This document shows, one piece after another, positions 1 through 8,842 of a stretch of DNA of 40,811 nucleotides. A model generated the notes under the pieces. That model ran no database searches, was not told the DNA's origin, and saw only the letters and a program-made list of their open reading frames with translations. Both the position numbers and the translations under genes were made by a program. Source of the DNA: Bacillota bacterium (GTDB taxonomy: Bacteria; Bacillota; Dethiobacteria; Dethiobacterales; Dethiobacteraceae); NCBI GenBank assembly GCA_012522075.1, contig JAAYLG010000044.1, forward strand, positions 1-40,811, given 5' to 3'. How positions within the stretch are numbered: position 1 is the first letter of the stretch; the number at the start of each line of letters is the position of its first letter.

Positions 1-194
1 AATGGGATTGACTCATGTGCATGGCCTCCTTTATGTTGTGGTTTAGTCACCTTTAACATATCAGAGGTTGTGCCATGAGTCTCTATTTTTTTTGTTATAT
101 GCGGCAATTAATTTTACAACTTACCTTACTTTTTTTGTTATTCCATGTTATTGTCAGCTGGGATTATCTTGTCTTTTAACGCAAAAACAACAGC

Positions 195-218
195 ACAGGG
201 TTAAAACTTTTTAACTGT
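195..218 (-). terminator. Possible AT-rich hairpin terminator downstream of the Dlt-like cassette
   Basis: ACAGggTTAAAA-CT-TTTTAACTGT inverted repeat on + strand; on - strand followed by GCTGTTGTTTTT. AT-rich stem, so weak. Confidence 0.35.
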
Positions 219-255
219 TACACAAGGAAACAATTGCAGATGCAGCAGTCTCCCG

Positions 256-2076
256 CTAAAACATCTGCAGCAGGGCTTCAGGGGAAATATTTTCGTCCAC
301 GGGAATTCTTTTTAGCGCCCGCAGGCACTGCGGCAGCCCTTTAATGAGCGTGTTCATACCCGGTTCCGTAGTCAACGTAACTTTCACGCCCAGCTCTTTC
401 AGCACAACTTCTGAAAGATCGCTGTATTTACCCAGTGGATATGAGAGGGCAAACACGGTCGTACCTACTTCTGTTTCAAGCTTTTGCCGGGATTGTAAGA
501 AGTCCGCCCGCAGCGCTTCAATAAAGGCTTCTTCGCTTTCACCCGCAAGCGGCACAACCGCCGTTCTGGCCGTCTCGCCCTCATACTCCGTGCTCTGATG
601 CATGTCATAAGTATGGCTTTGAATCTCCACCAGGCCGGAGGAAAGCATTTCACGGGCTTCCTTATACCCGAAATGAGGAATAATGGGATAAGACGTCTCT
701 TTATATGTGTCCTTGCCCACGGAAGATCCGATTACAAAAATAGTCGCTTTCATCCCGTAATTTTGCAAAATGGGGTAAGCAATTTCATAATTGCTGGCAT
801 AACCGTCATCGAAAGTAATCACTACCGGCTTGTCCGGCAGTTCCGTCCCCTTTTCCACATAATCAACCAGTTGCTCAAGTGAAACCCCTGTATAGCCCGC
901 CTCCGTCAAGGCTTTAATTTGCGCTTCAAACTGCCTGGCGGAAATGGTCAGCGGGCCGTCCGCCTCTGCCGCCAAATGATGATAAAGCAAAACCGGCACT
1001 TCTTTTGTATAAGAGCTGTCATCAAGCTTGTATCCGGCGCGATATTTGTCCGCTTGCTTGCGGGCGTTTTCCGGTGTGACCAAGGTGCCGAAACCTTCCG
1101 GCACATAGACTGTTTCATCGCCAAAGACTTTTGCCAGGGCCATCCTGCCCAGGTCATTCCTAAAATGAGTGGCATCATAGAAAAATCTCGGATCCGCATT
1201 GATGGGGTGGACGGAAAAATCCCAAAAATTTGTTATCCGGGCAAGCCTGGTATAGATGTCGGCCAGCCGCTCGTAGTCAAAAAGCGCCGCATGTTCATGA
1301 TAGAGGGGAAAGAATAAAACCACGAGGTTAATATTGTTTGCCTCGCAAAGCTCCTTAATTTCCCGGACGCTGGCAATAAATTCATCGCTGTAGGGCAGCT
1401 CATACCGGTTGTACGGGTAGTCCCGGAAGACAGGATACCGCTCCAGATATGACGGCAAATCCTGGATACGTTCAATGTCACGCAAAGACTTGTCGTAAGC
1501 TCCCGTTTCAACATTAAAAACGTCAAAGACGCGGGGCAGGTAGCTGTCCTCCTTGCGGCTTTGCAGTTTTTCCAGTCCGTAACGGGGATTGGCAAACAAA
1601 TATTTGGCATAAAAGGGAAGCAGGGGTGCGCCTTCCGTTTTGGCATGGAGACTGTCCGTCAACGGATCTGTTTCCAGCATGTATTTCTCGGCGTTAAGCA
1701 CGCCAAGATTTAAAACAATATTTTTTAATTCATAGTTGTTGACAACATAAGTAACGGTACGCGCGACATCATAAATATCCGCACCGTACATGAAGAGATT
1801 ATAAAAGCTGGCATGCAGATATTTGTTCAGCAGTTCCACGGGGAAGGAACTGGTGGAGGAACTGCCTATCAGGTAAGAATCATATGCTTTGTTGTGCCTG
1901 TCCAGGTAAGCAATTTTTGCCACCCGCGGGTTTTTGGTAAAATTGAAAGAATGCCATGCCAAGAAACGATCCCCGAAAGCGCCAAAGGGATCCGTATAAT
2001 AATTGAAAGCTGCAATGGCAAAAGCAATAAGCAGTATGGATGCGAGAAATAGCAAAAGCCATTTTTTTGATGACAT
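256..2076 (-). CDS. Fusion protein: N-terminal TM anchor + SGNH/DltD-like acyltransferase-type domain + C-terminal polysaccharide deacetylase (NodB/CE4)
   Basis: N-terminal hydrophobic segment WLLLFLASILLIAFAIAAF; YLIGSSSTSSF (SGNH Ser block) and FYDATHFRND (D..H block); then VPVLLYHHL, VVITFDDGYASNY and SHTYDMH motifs of CE4 deacetylases. Confidence 0.85.
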   Translation of the reverse strand: MSSKKWLLLFLASILLIAFAIAAFNYYTDPFGAFGDRFLAWHSFNFTKNPRVAKIAYLDRHNKAYDSYLIGSSSTSSFPVELLNKYLHASFYNLFMYGADIYDVARTVTYVVNNYELKNIVLNLGVLNAEKYMLETDPLTDSLHAKTEGAPLLPFYAKYLFANPRYGLEKLQSRKEDSYLPRVFDVFNVETGAYDKSLRDIERIQDLPSYLERYPVFRDYPYNRYELPYSDEFIASVREIKELCEANNINLVVLFFPLYHEHAALFDYERLADIYTRLARITNFWDFSVHPINADPRFFYDATHFRNDLGRMALAKVFGDETVYVPEGFGTLVTPENARKQADKYRAGYKLDDSSYTKEVPVLLYHHLAAEADGPLTISARQFEAQIKALTEAGYTGVSLEQLVDYVEKGTELPDKPVVITFDDGYASNYEIAYPILQNYGMKATIFVIGSSVGKDTYKETSYPIIPHFGYKEAREMLSSGLVEIQSHTYDMHQSTEYEGETARTAVVPLAGESEEAFIEALRADFLQSRQKLETEVGTTVFALSYPLGKYSDLSEVVLKELGVKVTLTTEPGMNTLIKGLPQCLRALKRIPVDENISPEALLQMF

Positions 2077-2091
2077 GAACCGACCTCAAAA

Positions 2092-3612
2092 TCAGTATTG
2101 TTGGTAAATAAATTCGGAAGCAATATATCCCTCGCGGTAAACGCCAAGCCAAACCAGGGCAACCAGCACCACCATCAGCACCAGCCACTGCAGCAGCCAA
2201 TGTTTTTGCTCCAGTGTTTTTCTTATTGCCATGCCTTTCTCCTGTAAATAGCCTAAAATTAAAATTACCATACCGCCCACTACCACCAGGCAAAAATCCA
2301 GCCGGCTTAAACCAAGCGTCCACAGCGTCCCGCCGGTCAATGCCCGGGCATGAAAAGCAAAAACAGTCTGCCGCAGCATCGCCAGGGCCGCCTTCAGGGA
2401 AGCCCCGCGGGTAAAATAGCGCCCAAGAAAAACAAGCAGGTTTGTGCCGACAATCCGCACAACTATCCAGAGCCGGACATGCGGGTCAATGCGGACTTTC
2501 TCCAGCAGGCGGGTGAAGTAAGGTGTAATAATGATGGATGCGGAAATAATCAGGCCGTTATAGAGGCCAAAGGCAATGTATTTCAAATTGGCGCCATGCC
2601 AGATGCCAATGGTAAAAAACACAATAAAAGAGGCGAGGGAGGTGGGGATTATTTTCCCCGCTTTGCCTTTAATCAGCCCGCGCGTTTTTTTCCCCAGCCT
2701 GAAAAAAGGCTTGGAGAGGGACAGAGGGTAAAACAGGTATTCCCTCATCCACTCGCCCAGGCTGATGTGCCACCTCCGCCAGAAATCGGCCAGGGAAGCG
2801 GCAAAATAAGGACGGCGGAAGTTCTGAACCAGGTCAATACCCATGGCCTGGGCAATACCTCTCACAATATCAATACCGCCGGAAAAATCGCAGTAAATTT
2901 GCAGGCAGTAAAAACAAACCGCCACCGCCACAATGGAACCGGGGTACTGCCGGTAATTGTCAAAGACGGTATTGACAAGCACCGCAGCCCTGTCCGCAAT
3001 AATAATCTTTTTGCAGTAGCCCCAAAGCAAAAGCTGGATCCCGTATTTGAGCCGGTCATAATCCAGGCCGTGTCCGCCGTACAGTTGCGGCGCCAGCTGG
3101 TCGTAACGACTGATGGGCCCCTGAATGACCTGGGGAAAGAAAGACACGAAGAGGGCAAACTTGGCCGGATTGCGTTCCGGCGGGTACTTACCCCGGTAAA
3201 TATCAATTACATAACCTGCCGCCTGGAAAATATAAAAAGAGATGCCAAGCGGCAAAAGGATTTTAAACTGTGGCAGGGAAAAGACGGCCAATTTTGCTAA
3301 AAGGATGTTAAGGCCCCGGGCGACAAAATTGTAATACTTTAAAAAGGCAAGCAGGCCGAAAACGAAAAAAAGTGCTGCGGCAAGAATCAGCTTGCGCTTT
3401 TTCCTGTCCCTTGCGGCGGCCAGAAAAAGACCCGCCAGGTAGGTAATGATAGTGGTAAAAATAAGAAAAACCACCAGTTTTCCGCCTGCCGAAGCATAAT
3501 AAAAGTAACTGGCAAACAGCAAGACAACCCACTGGTACTTTTGGGGAACGATAAAATAAACAAGCAGCGTCAGGCTGACAAAAAGCAGAAAAGCAAATGT
3601 CGTAACTGGCAT
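2092..3612 (-). CDS. MBOAT-family membrane O-acyltransferase (DltB/AlgI-like)
   Basis: Multi-TM protein with PLGISFYIFQAAGYVIDIYRGK, FFPQVIQGPISRYDQL, FWRRWHISLGEWMREYLFYPL and GIWHGANLKYIAFGLYNG, hallmark MBOAT/DltB blocks. Confidence 0.95.
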   Translation of the reverse strand: MPVTTFAFLLFVSLTLLVYFIVPQKYQWVVLLFASYFYYASAGGKLVVFLIFTTIITYLAGLFLAAARDRKKRKLILAAALFFVFGLLAFLKYYNFVARGLNILLAKLAVFSLPQFKILLPLGISFYIFQAAGYVIDIYRGKYPPERNPAKFALFVSFFPQVIQGPISRYDQLAPQLYGGHGLDYDRLKYGIQLLLWGYCKKIIIADRAAVLVNTVFDNYRQYPGSIVAVAVCFYCLQIYCDFSGGIDIVRGIAQAMGIDLVQNFRRPYFAASLADFWRRWHISLGEWMREYLFYPLSLSKPFFRLGKKTRGLIKGKAGKIIPTSLASFIVFFTIGIWHGANLKYIAFGLYNGLIISASIIITPYFTRLLEKVRIDPHVRLWIVVRIVGTNLLVFLGRYFTRGASLKAALAMLRQTVFAFHARALTGGTLWTLGLSRLDFCLVVVGGMVILILGYLQEKGMAIRKTLEQKHWLLQWLVLMVVLVALVWLGVYREGYIASEFIYQQY

Positions 3613-3616
3613 TTTC

Positions 3617-3850
3617 CTATCTTTCGGCTTGCAGTTTTTTAACCAGGTTCATAATGGCTTCCAGCGAGTTAAAGTTCTCGGGCAGCAAATGTTCCACGCC
3701 AATATCAATGTCAAAAGCGTCGTTTAATTCCCCGACTAAAGCAATAATATCAAAAGAATCGAGAATGCCGTCATCAATTAAGTTCTTTTCCCCGGAAAAA
3801 TCAACGGCAAGATTCATTTCGGCCAAAATTGCCAGCAGTATTTTTTCCAT
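3617..3850 (-). CDS. Acyl/peptidyl carrier protein (DltC-like)
   Basis: 77 aa, acidic; DDGILDSFDIIALVGELNDAFDIDI fits the 4'-phosphopantetheine Ser (D-S) motif of carrier proteins; sits between GNAT and MBOAT genes. Confidence 0.9.
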   Translation of the reverse strand: MEKILLAILAEMNLAVDFSGEKNLIDDGILDSFDIIALVGELNDAFDIDIGVEHLLPENFNSLEAIMNLVKKLQAER

Positions 3851-3875
3851 AGCAGCATGTCCCTTCCTGTCAAAA

Positions 3876-4679
3876 TCAAGGCAGATATAGCAACCCTACA
3901 GCTTCCCAGCCGTCATCCCGGAAACCTGCCTGCTCGTACAGGCGCCGGGCGGCCGCATTGCCGGGCTGTACCCACAGCCGGACGGCGGTATTTTCCTTCT
4001 TTTCCATGGTCATGTTGAAATAAGCCAGCATTTTTCCGGCCAGACCTCTTCTCCGGTACTGGGGCGCCACGGCCAAATGCAAGATCAGGTAAACATTCCG
4101 CCTGCGGCTAATCCTAAGCACGCCTTTAACTTTGTTGTCTGCAGCCGGAACACAGATAAACTCTTGCCTGAGAGTCCCTTCTTTTATTTCGTCCACTGTT
4201 GGCAGGTCGCCCAGGTAGGGATCGAAACTTGCGGCGAGCAAGGCATGAATCGCCGCAGCATGCCGCCGGTCGGCAAAAACAACCTCCTCCCCCGCCGGGG
4301 AGCCCGGCGTAAACGCCGCCGCCGCCACGCTCATTCTCCTGCGGGATAGATAAGCTTTAAAGCCCATCCCCTCCCAGTAAGCAATGATCTCCTGAATGCT
4401 TTGGTCGCCCGCCGCGAAAAGAATTTCCATGGCGGAGGGCTTGGTGCGGGGCAGGAGAAAACGGGAATTGCAGCCTGCCAGGTAGTAATACAGCCTGAAG
4501 TGATTGCCATGGTCCACAAGAAGCAGGAGGCCTTGACCGGCCTTTGCATAATATAACGCCCCTTTACGCAAAATGGGCTCATATGCGTCCGGCAGCAAGT
4601 AATTATTGGTGGCAATTCCTTTTTTCAACCACGGCTTTACAAGGCGCTTAAGCTGCTCAAAATCAGCAATTTTCTTCAT
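3876..4679 (-). CDS. GNAT-family N-acyltransferase with N-terminal extension
   Basis: LHLAVAPQYRRRGLAGKMLAYF (acyl-CoA binding motif) and PGNAAARRLYEQAGF GNAT signature; 17-bp overlap with upstream adenylation gene. Confidence 0.85.
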   Translation of the reverse strand: MKKIADFEQLKRLVKPWLKKGIATNNYLLPDAYEPILRKGALYYAKAGQGLLLLVDHGNHFRLYYYLAGCNSRFLLPRTKPSAMEILFAAGDQSIQEIIAYWEGMGFKAYLSRRRMSVAAAAFTPGSPAGEEVVFADRRHAAAIHALLAASFDPYLGDLPTVDEIKEGTLRQEFICVPAADNKVKGVLRISRRRNVYLILHLAVAPQYRRRGLAGKMLAYFNMTMEKKENTAVRLWVQPGNAAARRLYEQAGFRDDGWEAVGLLYLP

Positions 4680-6186
4680 TATACAACTCCATTATTTTTA
4701 CCCGGTCAATCTTCCCGTTGGCATTGTAAGGGAAAGATTGTTTGCGGACAATCACATGGGGCAGCATGTATTTGGGCAGCTTCCTGCCCATAATTTTTAC
4801 CAGCTCACTGCGATTCGCCGTACCTGTATACTGGAGAACAATTTTTTCTTGCTTTTGGTCATAAAAGCAAACGCAAGCCGTTACACGGGGCGCGCCGCCG
4901 GCCACAAGCTCTATCTCCCCCAGTTCAATACGGTGCCCCCGGTGCTTGATCTGCTGGTCTTTGCGACCGCAAAAAACCAGCTCCCCGTATGCATTGTAAC
5001 GGGCAAGATCGCCGGTACGATACACCGGGTCACGGTAATCGTTATGGAGCGGGTTCTGGACAAATACTTCCGCCGTGCGTTCCGGTTCACGGTAGTACCC
5101 CAGCGCCACACCTGTGCCCCTGACACAGATTTCCCCCTGCTCCTCACCGGTAATAAGCCTGTTTTGCTCGTCAAGCAGGAAAACCTCCATATTGCTGCAG
5201 GCCCTGCCGATAGGAACAGGTTCGTCATCGGCTAATTCACGGTCAACCACATAGTAGGTACAGTCAACGGTAACTTCCGTGGGCCCGTACAAGTTGACGT
5301 AAAGCGCTTGCGGCAAGTATTTGCGCCAGGTATTTAAATGCTTGGCCAGCATGGCCTCCCCGGCAAAGAATACTTTGCGGAGATAAAGCGGAATTTTACG
5401 TGTAAAAACGCCGGAATCGGCAACCAGCACCAGCGCCGATGTGGCCCATAAAATCGTTGTGATCCTGTGCCTATTCAAATAATCTATGAGCAGCAAGGGA
5501 AACATGAACAGTTTTGCCGGGATAATCACCATGGTAACGCCTTTTTTCAGGCAAATGCAGACATCCTTGACGGAAGCATCGAAATAAAAAGGCGTCTGGT
5601 TGCCCAGGATTTCATCTTCGGCAAAAGCAAATGTCTTATCCAGCCACTCTGCCAGGTCGATCATGCTCCGGTGTGAAACCACAATTCCTTTGGGCGTCCC
5701 TGTGGAACCGGAAGTATAAATCATATACACCGGGTCGGTGTCAATCATTAAATCCCTGACCTCGTCCAGCGCCTCCGTATTAACGGCTGCCCGGATCCCG
5801 TGCTCATAAACAAGGCACGGCGCAAGGCAGCTTGTCCCCTCCAAAAGCTGCAAGTCTTTTTCCGCGCAGATGATCATGGCAGGCTGCATCTTATCAAGCA
5901 TCAGCTGCAGGCGCTCCTTGGGCAGCCGATTGTCAAGGGGAACGTAAAAATTGCCGCTGTAGACAACCCCGAGCAGAGACACCACCGTGGCCGCCGTACG
6001 GTCTGCCAGTACCGCAACCGGCCTGCGCATCACGCCCGGTATTGCCGCCAGGATACTGCTGCCGAGGGCTTGGGCGTAACGTTCCAGTTCAGAAAAAGTT
6101 ATGCTTTCCTCTTCGTCAATCAAGGCGTTTTTCTGCGGGCAGCGTGCCGCCGACTGCTCCAGGTAAGCCAAAATATTGATCAGCAA
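4663..6186 (-). CDS. Amino-acid adenylating enzyme (DltA-like / NRPS A-domain superfamily)
   Basis: MIYTSGSTGTPKGIVVSH (A3), NLYGPTEVTVDC (A5), YRTGDLARYNAYGELVFCGRKDQQIKHRGHRIELGEIE (A7/A8), NANGKIDR (A10). TTG start with GGGGAGG SD. Confidence 0.93.
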   Translation of the reverse strand: MLINILAYLEQSAARCPQKNALIDEEESITFSELERYAQALGSSILAAIPGVMRRPVAVLADRTAATVVSLLGVVYSGNFYVPLDNRLPKERLQLMLDKMQPAMIICAEKDLQLLEGTSCLAPCLVYEHGIRAAVNTEALDEVRDLMIDTDPVYMIYTSGSTGTPKGIVVSHRSMIDLAEWLDKTFAFAEDEILGNQTPFYFDASVKDVCICLKKGVTMVIIPAKLFMFPLLLIDYLNRHRITTILWATSALVLVADSGVFTRKIPLYLRKVFFAGEAMLAKHLNTWRKYLPQALYVNLYGPTEVTVDCTYYVVDRELADDEPVPIGRACSNMEVFLLDEQNRLITGEEQGEICVRGTGVALGYYREPERTAEVFVQNPLHNDYRDPVYRTGDLARYNAYGELVFCGRKDQQIKHRGHRIELGEIELVAGGAPRVTACVCFYDQKQEKIVLQYTGTANRSELVKIMGRKLPKYMLPHVIVRKQSFPYNANGKIDRVKIMELYNEENC

Positions 6187-6263
6187 GCAAACAGCCTCCC
6201 CGGACCGTTTTTCACCGGTAATTTTGCGGAGTAGCGGGCAGCCGGTACAAACAGGGCTGGCCC

Positions 6264-6292
6264 ATGTTAAAGGATAACATCACGTTCTGCAA
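6264..6292 (-). promoter_or_regulatory. Candidate sigmaA-like promoter for the Dlt-like cassette
   Basis: Minus strand TTGCAG-N17-TAACAT, downstream of the hairpin at 6299-6334; partial consensus match only. Confidence 0.3.
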
Positions 6293-6298
6293 TATGCA

Positions 6299-6334
6299 AG
6301 GCCACCTCCTGGCTGTAGCAGGCTGAGGTGGCCT
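6299..6334 (-). terminator. Hairpin between iorB and the Dlt-like cassette (possible terminator)
   Basis: Perfect 10-bp inverted repeat AGGCCACCTC...GAGGTGGCCT immediately after the iorB stop; no strong T-tract. Confidence 0.45.
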
Positions 6335-6345
6335 ATTTGCCGTGT

Positions 6346-6939
6346 TTAAAAATAATTATACCCGGCCAAGAATGCTTTCTTATTTGCTTCCAAGAAGCGG
6401 GCAGGCACAATGTCCGCCAGCGCCTGCAGGTAGCTTTCCCCGGGAAACTCAAGGCGGGCGGCCAGCACACCGACCAGGGCCACCGTGGCGGCCTTGGGCT
6501 CACCGCAACTTGCGGCCATCTCCAGGGCGGGAATGGCATACAGCCCGCCCAGCAAGCCGTCATCAACCAGCGCCTGCATCTTTGCCAAAATTTTTTCCGG
6601 GTAGCGCTCTGCACCAGTAATAACAGGCAGCGGCTTGATTTCCTGGGTGCTGCAGACCATGGTGCCGCCGCGGCGCAAATAAGGCAACCAACGCCACGCT
6701 TCCAGTTTTTCCCCGGCCAGAACATAATCGGCCTGCCCCGCTTCAATGAGGGGGGAATGAACCTCGGAGCCAAAACGGACATAAGTCAGAACACTGCCCC
6801 CCCGCTGTGCCATGCCGTGGATTTCGGAAATTTTCAGGTCATAACCGTGGGCCTGGATCACGTGGGCCAGCAGCCTGCTTGCCAGGACAATACCCTGACC
6901 GCCCACACCGCCCATCAGGATGCTAGTTGTTTTCGTCAT
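6346..6939 (-). CDS. iorB: Indolepyruvate:ferredoxin oxidoreductase, beta subunit
   Basis: SILMGGVGGQGIVLASRLLAHVIQAHGYDLKISEIHGMAQRGGSVLTYVRFG typical of the gamma/beta-type subunit; overlaps iorA stop. Confidence 0.93.
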   Translation of the reverse strand: MTKTTSILMGGVGGQGIVLASRLLAHVIQAHGYDLKISEIHGMAQRGGSVLTYVRFGSEVHSPLIEAGQADYVLAGEKLEAWRWLPYLRRGGTMVCSTQEIKPLPVITGAERYPEKILAKMQALVDDGLLGGLYAIPALEMAASCGEPKAATVALVGVLAARLEFPGESYLQALADIVPARFLEANKKAFLAGYNYF

Positions 6940-8677
6940 TGGCTACACCCGCCTTTCCAATGGCGTTAAAGTTGCAAACCTGTGCACAAACACCGCAGCC
7001 GGCACACAGGGCAGGGTCAATGGTGACACTGTCGCCTTCCCGCGCCATGGCAGGGCAGCCCAGCCGCAGGCAGGCGCCGCAGTTTCTGCAGTTGTCATTT
7101 ATTTCATAGAGCGGTTTTGCGCTTTTATCCAACAGGGCGCATGCCCGGCGGGAGATGATCACGGAAGGTTCGTCCGCGGCGGCTTCTTCCTTGATGGCCG
7201 CCTGTAAGGCTTTGATGTCATAAGGATCCACTTCCCGGACCCGTCTGACGCCCAGGGCGCGGCAAATAGGGGCAAGCTCCAGCGTCGTGGTCGGATCTCC
7301 CTTGAGGGTATAGCCTGTGCCCGGATTATGCTGGTGCCCCGTCATGGCAGTGGTACGGTTGTCAAGAATAATGGTCAGGGTGGAGCCCCGGTTGTAGACC
7401 ACATCCATCAGGCCCGTCATTCCGGAGTGGAAAAAGGTCGAGTCGCCAATGACAGAAACTATTTTTCCTTTCAATTCCGGATTGCCTTTTTCATATCCCA
7501 GGCCGGCGGAAATGCTTGCTCCCATGCAGATGCAGGAATCAATGGCACCAAGCGGCGGCAGCGCCCCCAGTGTATAACAGCCGATATCCCCGCTCACCAG
7601 CAGCTTTTGTTGCCTTAAAACATAAAAAACACTGCGGTGCGGGCATCCGGGACAAAGCACGGGCGGGCGCGCCGGCACCGGCATATCCTCCGGCACGGGC
7701 AGGGGGGTCGCAAGCGGCTTGCCGGCAATGGCGGCGGCAATGCGATTGGGATGGATTTCCCCTGTCAGCGGGAAAAGAGCCTTTCCTGTTACCGTAATGC
7801 CCATGGCTTTAACCTGGTCTTCCAGGAAGGGATCCAGTTCTTCCACCACATACAGCTTATCCACGCCGGCGGCAAATTCGGCAATTAAAGCCGGCGGCAG
7901 CGGATAGCAGATGCCCAGCTTCAGGACGGAAGCCTCAGGCAGAGCTTCCCGTACCTGCCGGTAGCTGATGCCGGCGCAAATAACACCAATTTTCCTGTCC
8001 CGCCATTCAATCCTGTTGAGCGGCGATTTTTCCGCAGCTTCCCGCAGGCGCAGCAGCCGCTCCTCCACAGCCGCATGGCGCAGGCGGGCCGCTGCCGGCA
8101 TCATCACACGCTTATTCGCATCTTTGACATAAGGACGCAGGGGCACTTCCTTCCGCTTGCCCAGAGTCACCAGGGACTGGCTGTGAGAAATCCGGGTGCT
8201 GCTGCGCAGCATAACCGGCGTATCAAATTCTTCACTCATCTCCAAGGCGGCCATGACAAAATCCTTGGCCTCCTGGCTGTCGGACGGCTCAAGCATGGGA
8301 ACCTTGGCAAAACGTGCATAATTGCGGCTGTCCTGCTCATTCTGGGAGCTGTGCATTCCCGGGTCGTCCGCCACCACCAGCACCAGGCCGCCGTTTACCC
8401 CCGTATATGACAGCGTCATCAGCGGGTCGGCCGCCACATTGACACCAACATGTTTCATGGCAACCAGTGCCCTGGCACCGGCAAAAGCTGCCCCGATTCC
8501 CACTTCCACGGCAACTTTTTCATTGCTGGACCCCTGGGCCGCCACTTCGCGGTAGTGCGCCAGATATTCCAGAATTTCCGTACTGGGAGTGCCGGGATAA
8601 GCGGCGGCGACGCGTACCCCCGCTTCATAGGCGCCGCGGGCAATGGCCTCATTGCCGCTTAAGAGTTTTTTTGTCAT
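6923..8677 (-). CDS. iorA: Indolepyruvate:ferredoxin oxidoreductase, alpha subunit
   Basis: LLSGNEAIARGAYEAGVRVAAAYPGTPSTEI, TPP-binding GDIGCYTLGALPPLGAIDSCICMGASI, C-terminal CxxCxxC ferredoxin motifs. Confidence 0.96.
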   Translation of the reverse strand: MTKKLLSGNEAIARGAYEAGVRVAAAYPGTPSTEILEYLAHYREVAAQGSSNEKVAVEVGIGAAFAGARALVAMKHVGVNVAADPLMTLSYTGVNGGLVLVVADDPGMHSSQNEQDSRNYARFAKVPMLEPSDSQEAKDFVMAALEMSEEFDTPVMLRSSTRISHSQSLVTLGKRKEVPLRPYVKDANKRVMMPAAARLRHAAVEERLLRLREAAEKSPLNRIEWRDRKIGVICAGISYRQVREALPEASVLKLGICYPLPPALIAEFAAGVDKLYVVEELDPFLEDQVKAMGITVTGKALFPLTGEIHPNRIAAAIAGKPLATPLPVPEDMPVPARPPVLCPGCPHRSVFYVLRQQKLLVSGDIGCYTLGALPPLGAIDSCICMGASISAGLGYEKGNPELKGKIVSVIGDSTFFHSGMTGLMDVVYNRGSTLTIILDNRTTAMTGHQHNPGTGYTLKGDPTTTLELAPICRALGVRRVREVDPYDIKALQAAIKEEAAADEPSVIISRRACALLDKSAKPLYEINDNCRNCGACLRLGCPAMAREGDSVTIDPALCAGCGVCAQVCNFNAIGKAGVANDENN

Positions 8678-8774
8678 GCGCGCTCCTCCTCATCATTTAC
8701 GTCATCTTTCCCTTTCTCCCGTTCCGCCCTTTACCGGAAAAAAGACCCGCCGGCGGTGCCGCGACCTGCATGAT

Positions 8775-8807
8775 AAAAACGGCCCCGCCAGTCTGCGGTG
8801 CCGTTTT
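8775..8807 (-). terminator. Intrinsic terminator after the ACT-domain gene
   Basis: Minus strand AAAACGGCaCCGC-agactg-GCGGgGCCGTTTTTAT: long GC stem plus T-run. Confidence 0.8.
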
Positions 8808-8842
8808 GCCTGCCTCACAACTGCACTCTCACGCGAAAAAAA

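Noticed and set aside
2350-3300. 316-aa plus-strand ORF
   Set aside because: Antisense to the MBOAT gene; no recognisable domain and composition like reversed coding DNA.
6205-6283. Short minus-strand ORF (MLSFNMGQPCLYRLPATPQNYR) upstream of the adenylation gene, considered as a DltX-like peptide
   Set aside because: No clear SD, no hydrophobic segment as expected of DltX; likely chance.
8730-8765. CCGCCGGCGGGTCTTTTTT (minus strand) considered as a second terminator before iorA
   Set aside because: Palindrome leaves no proper loop and only about 3 bp of stem; too weak to call.
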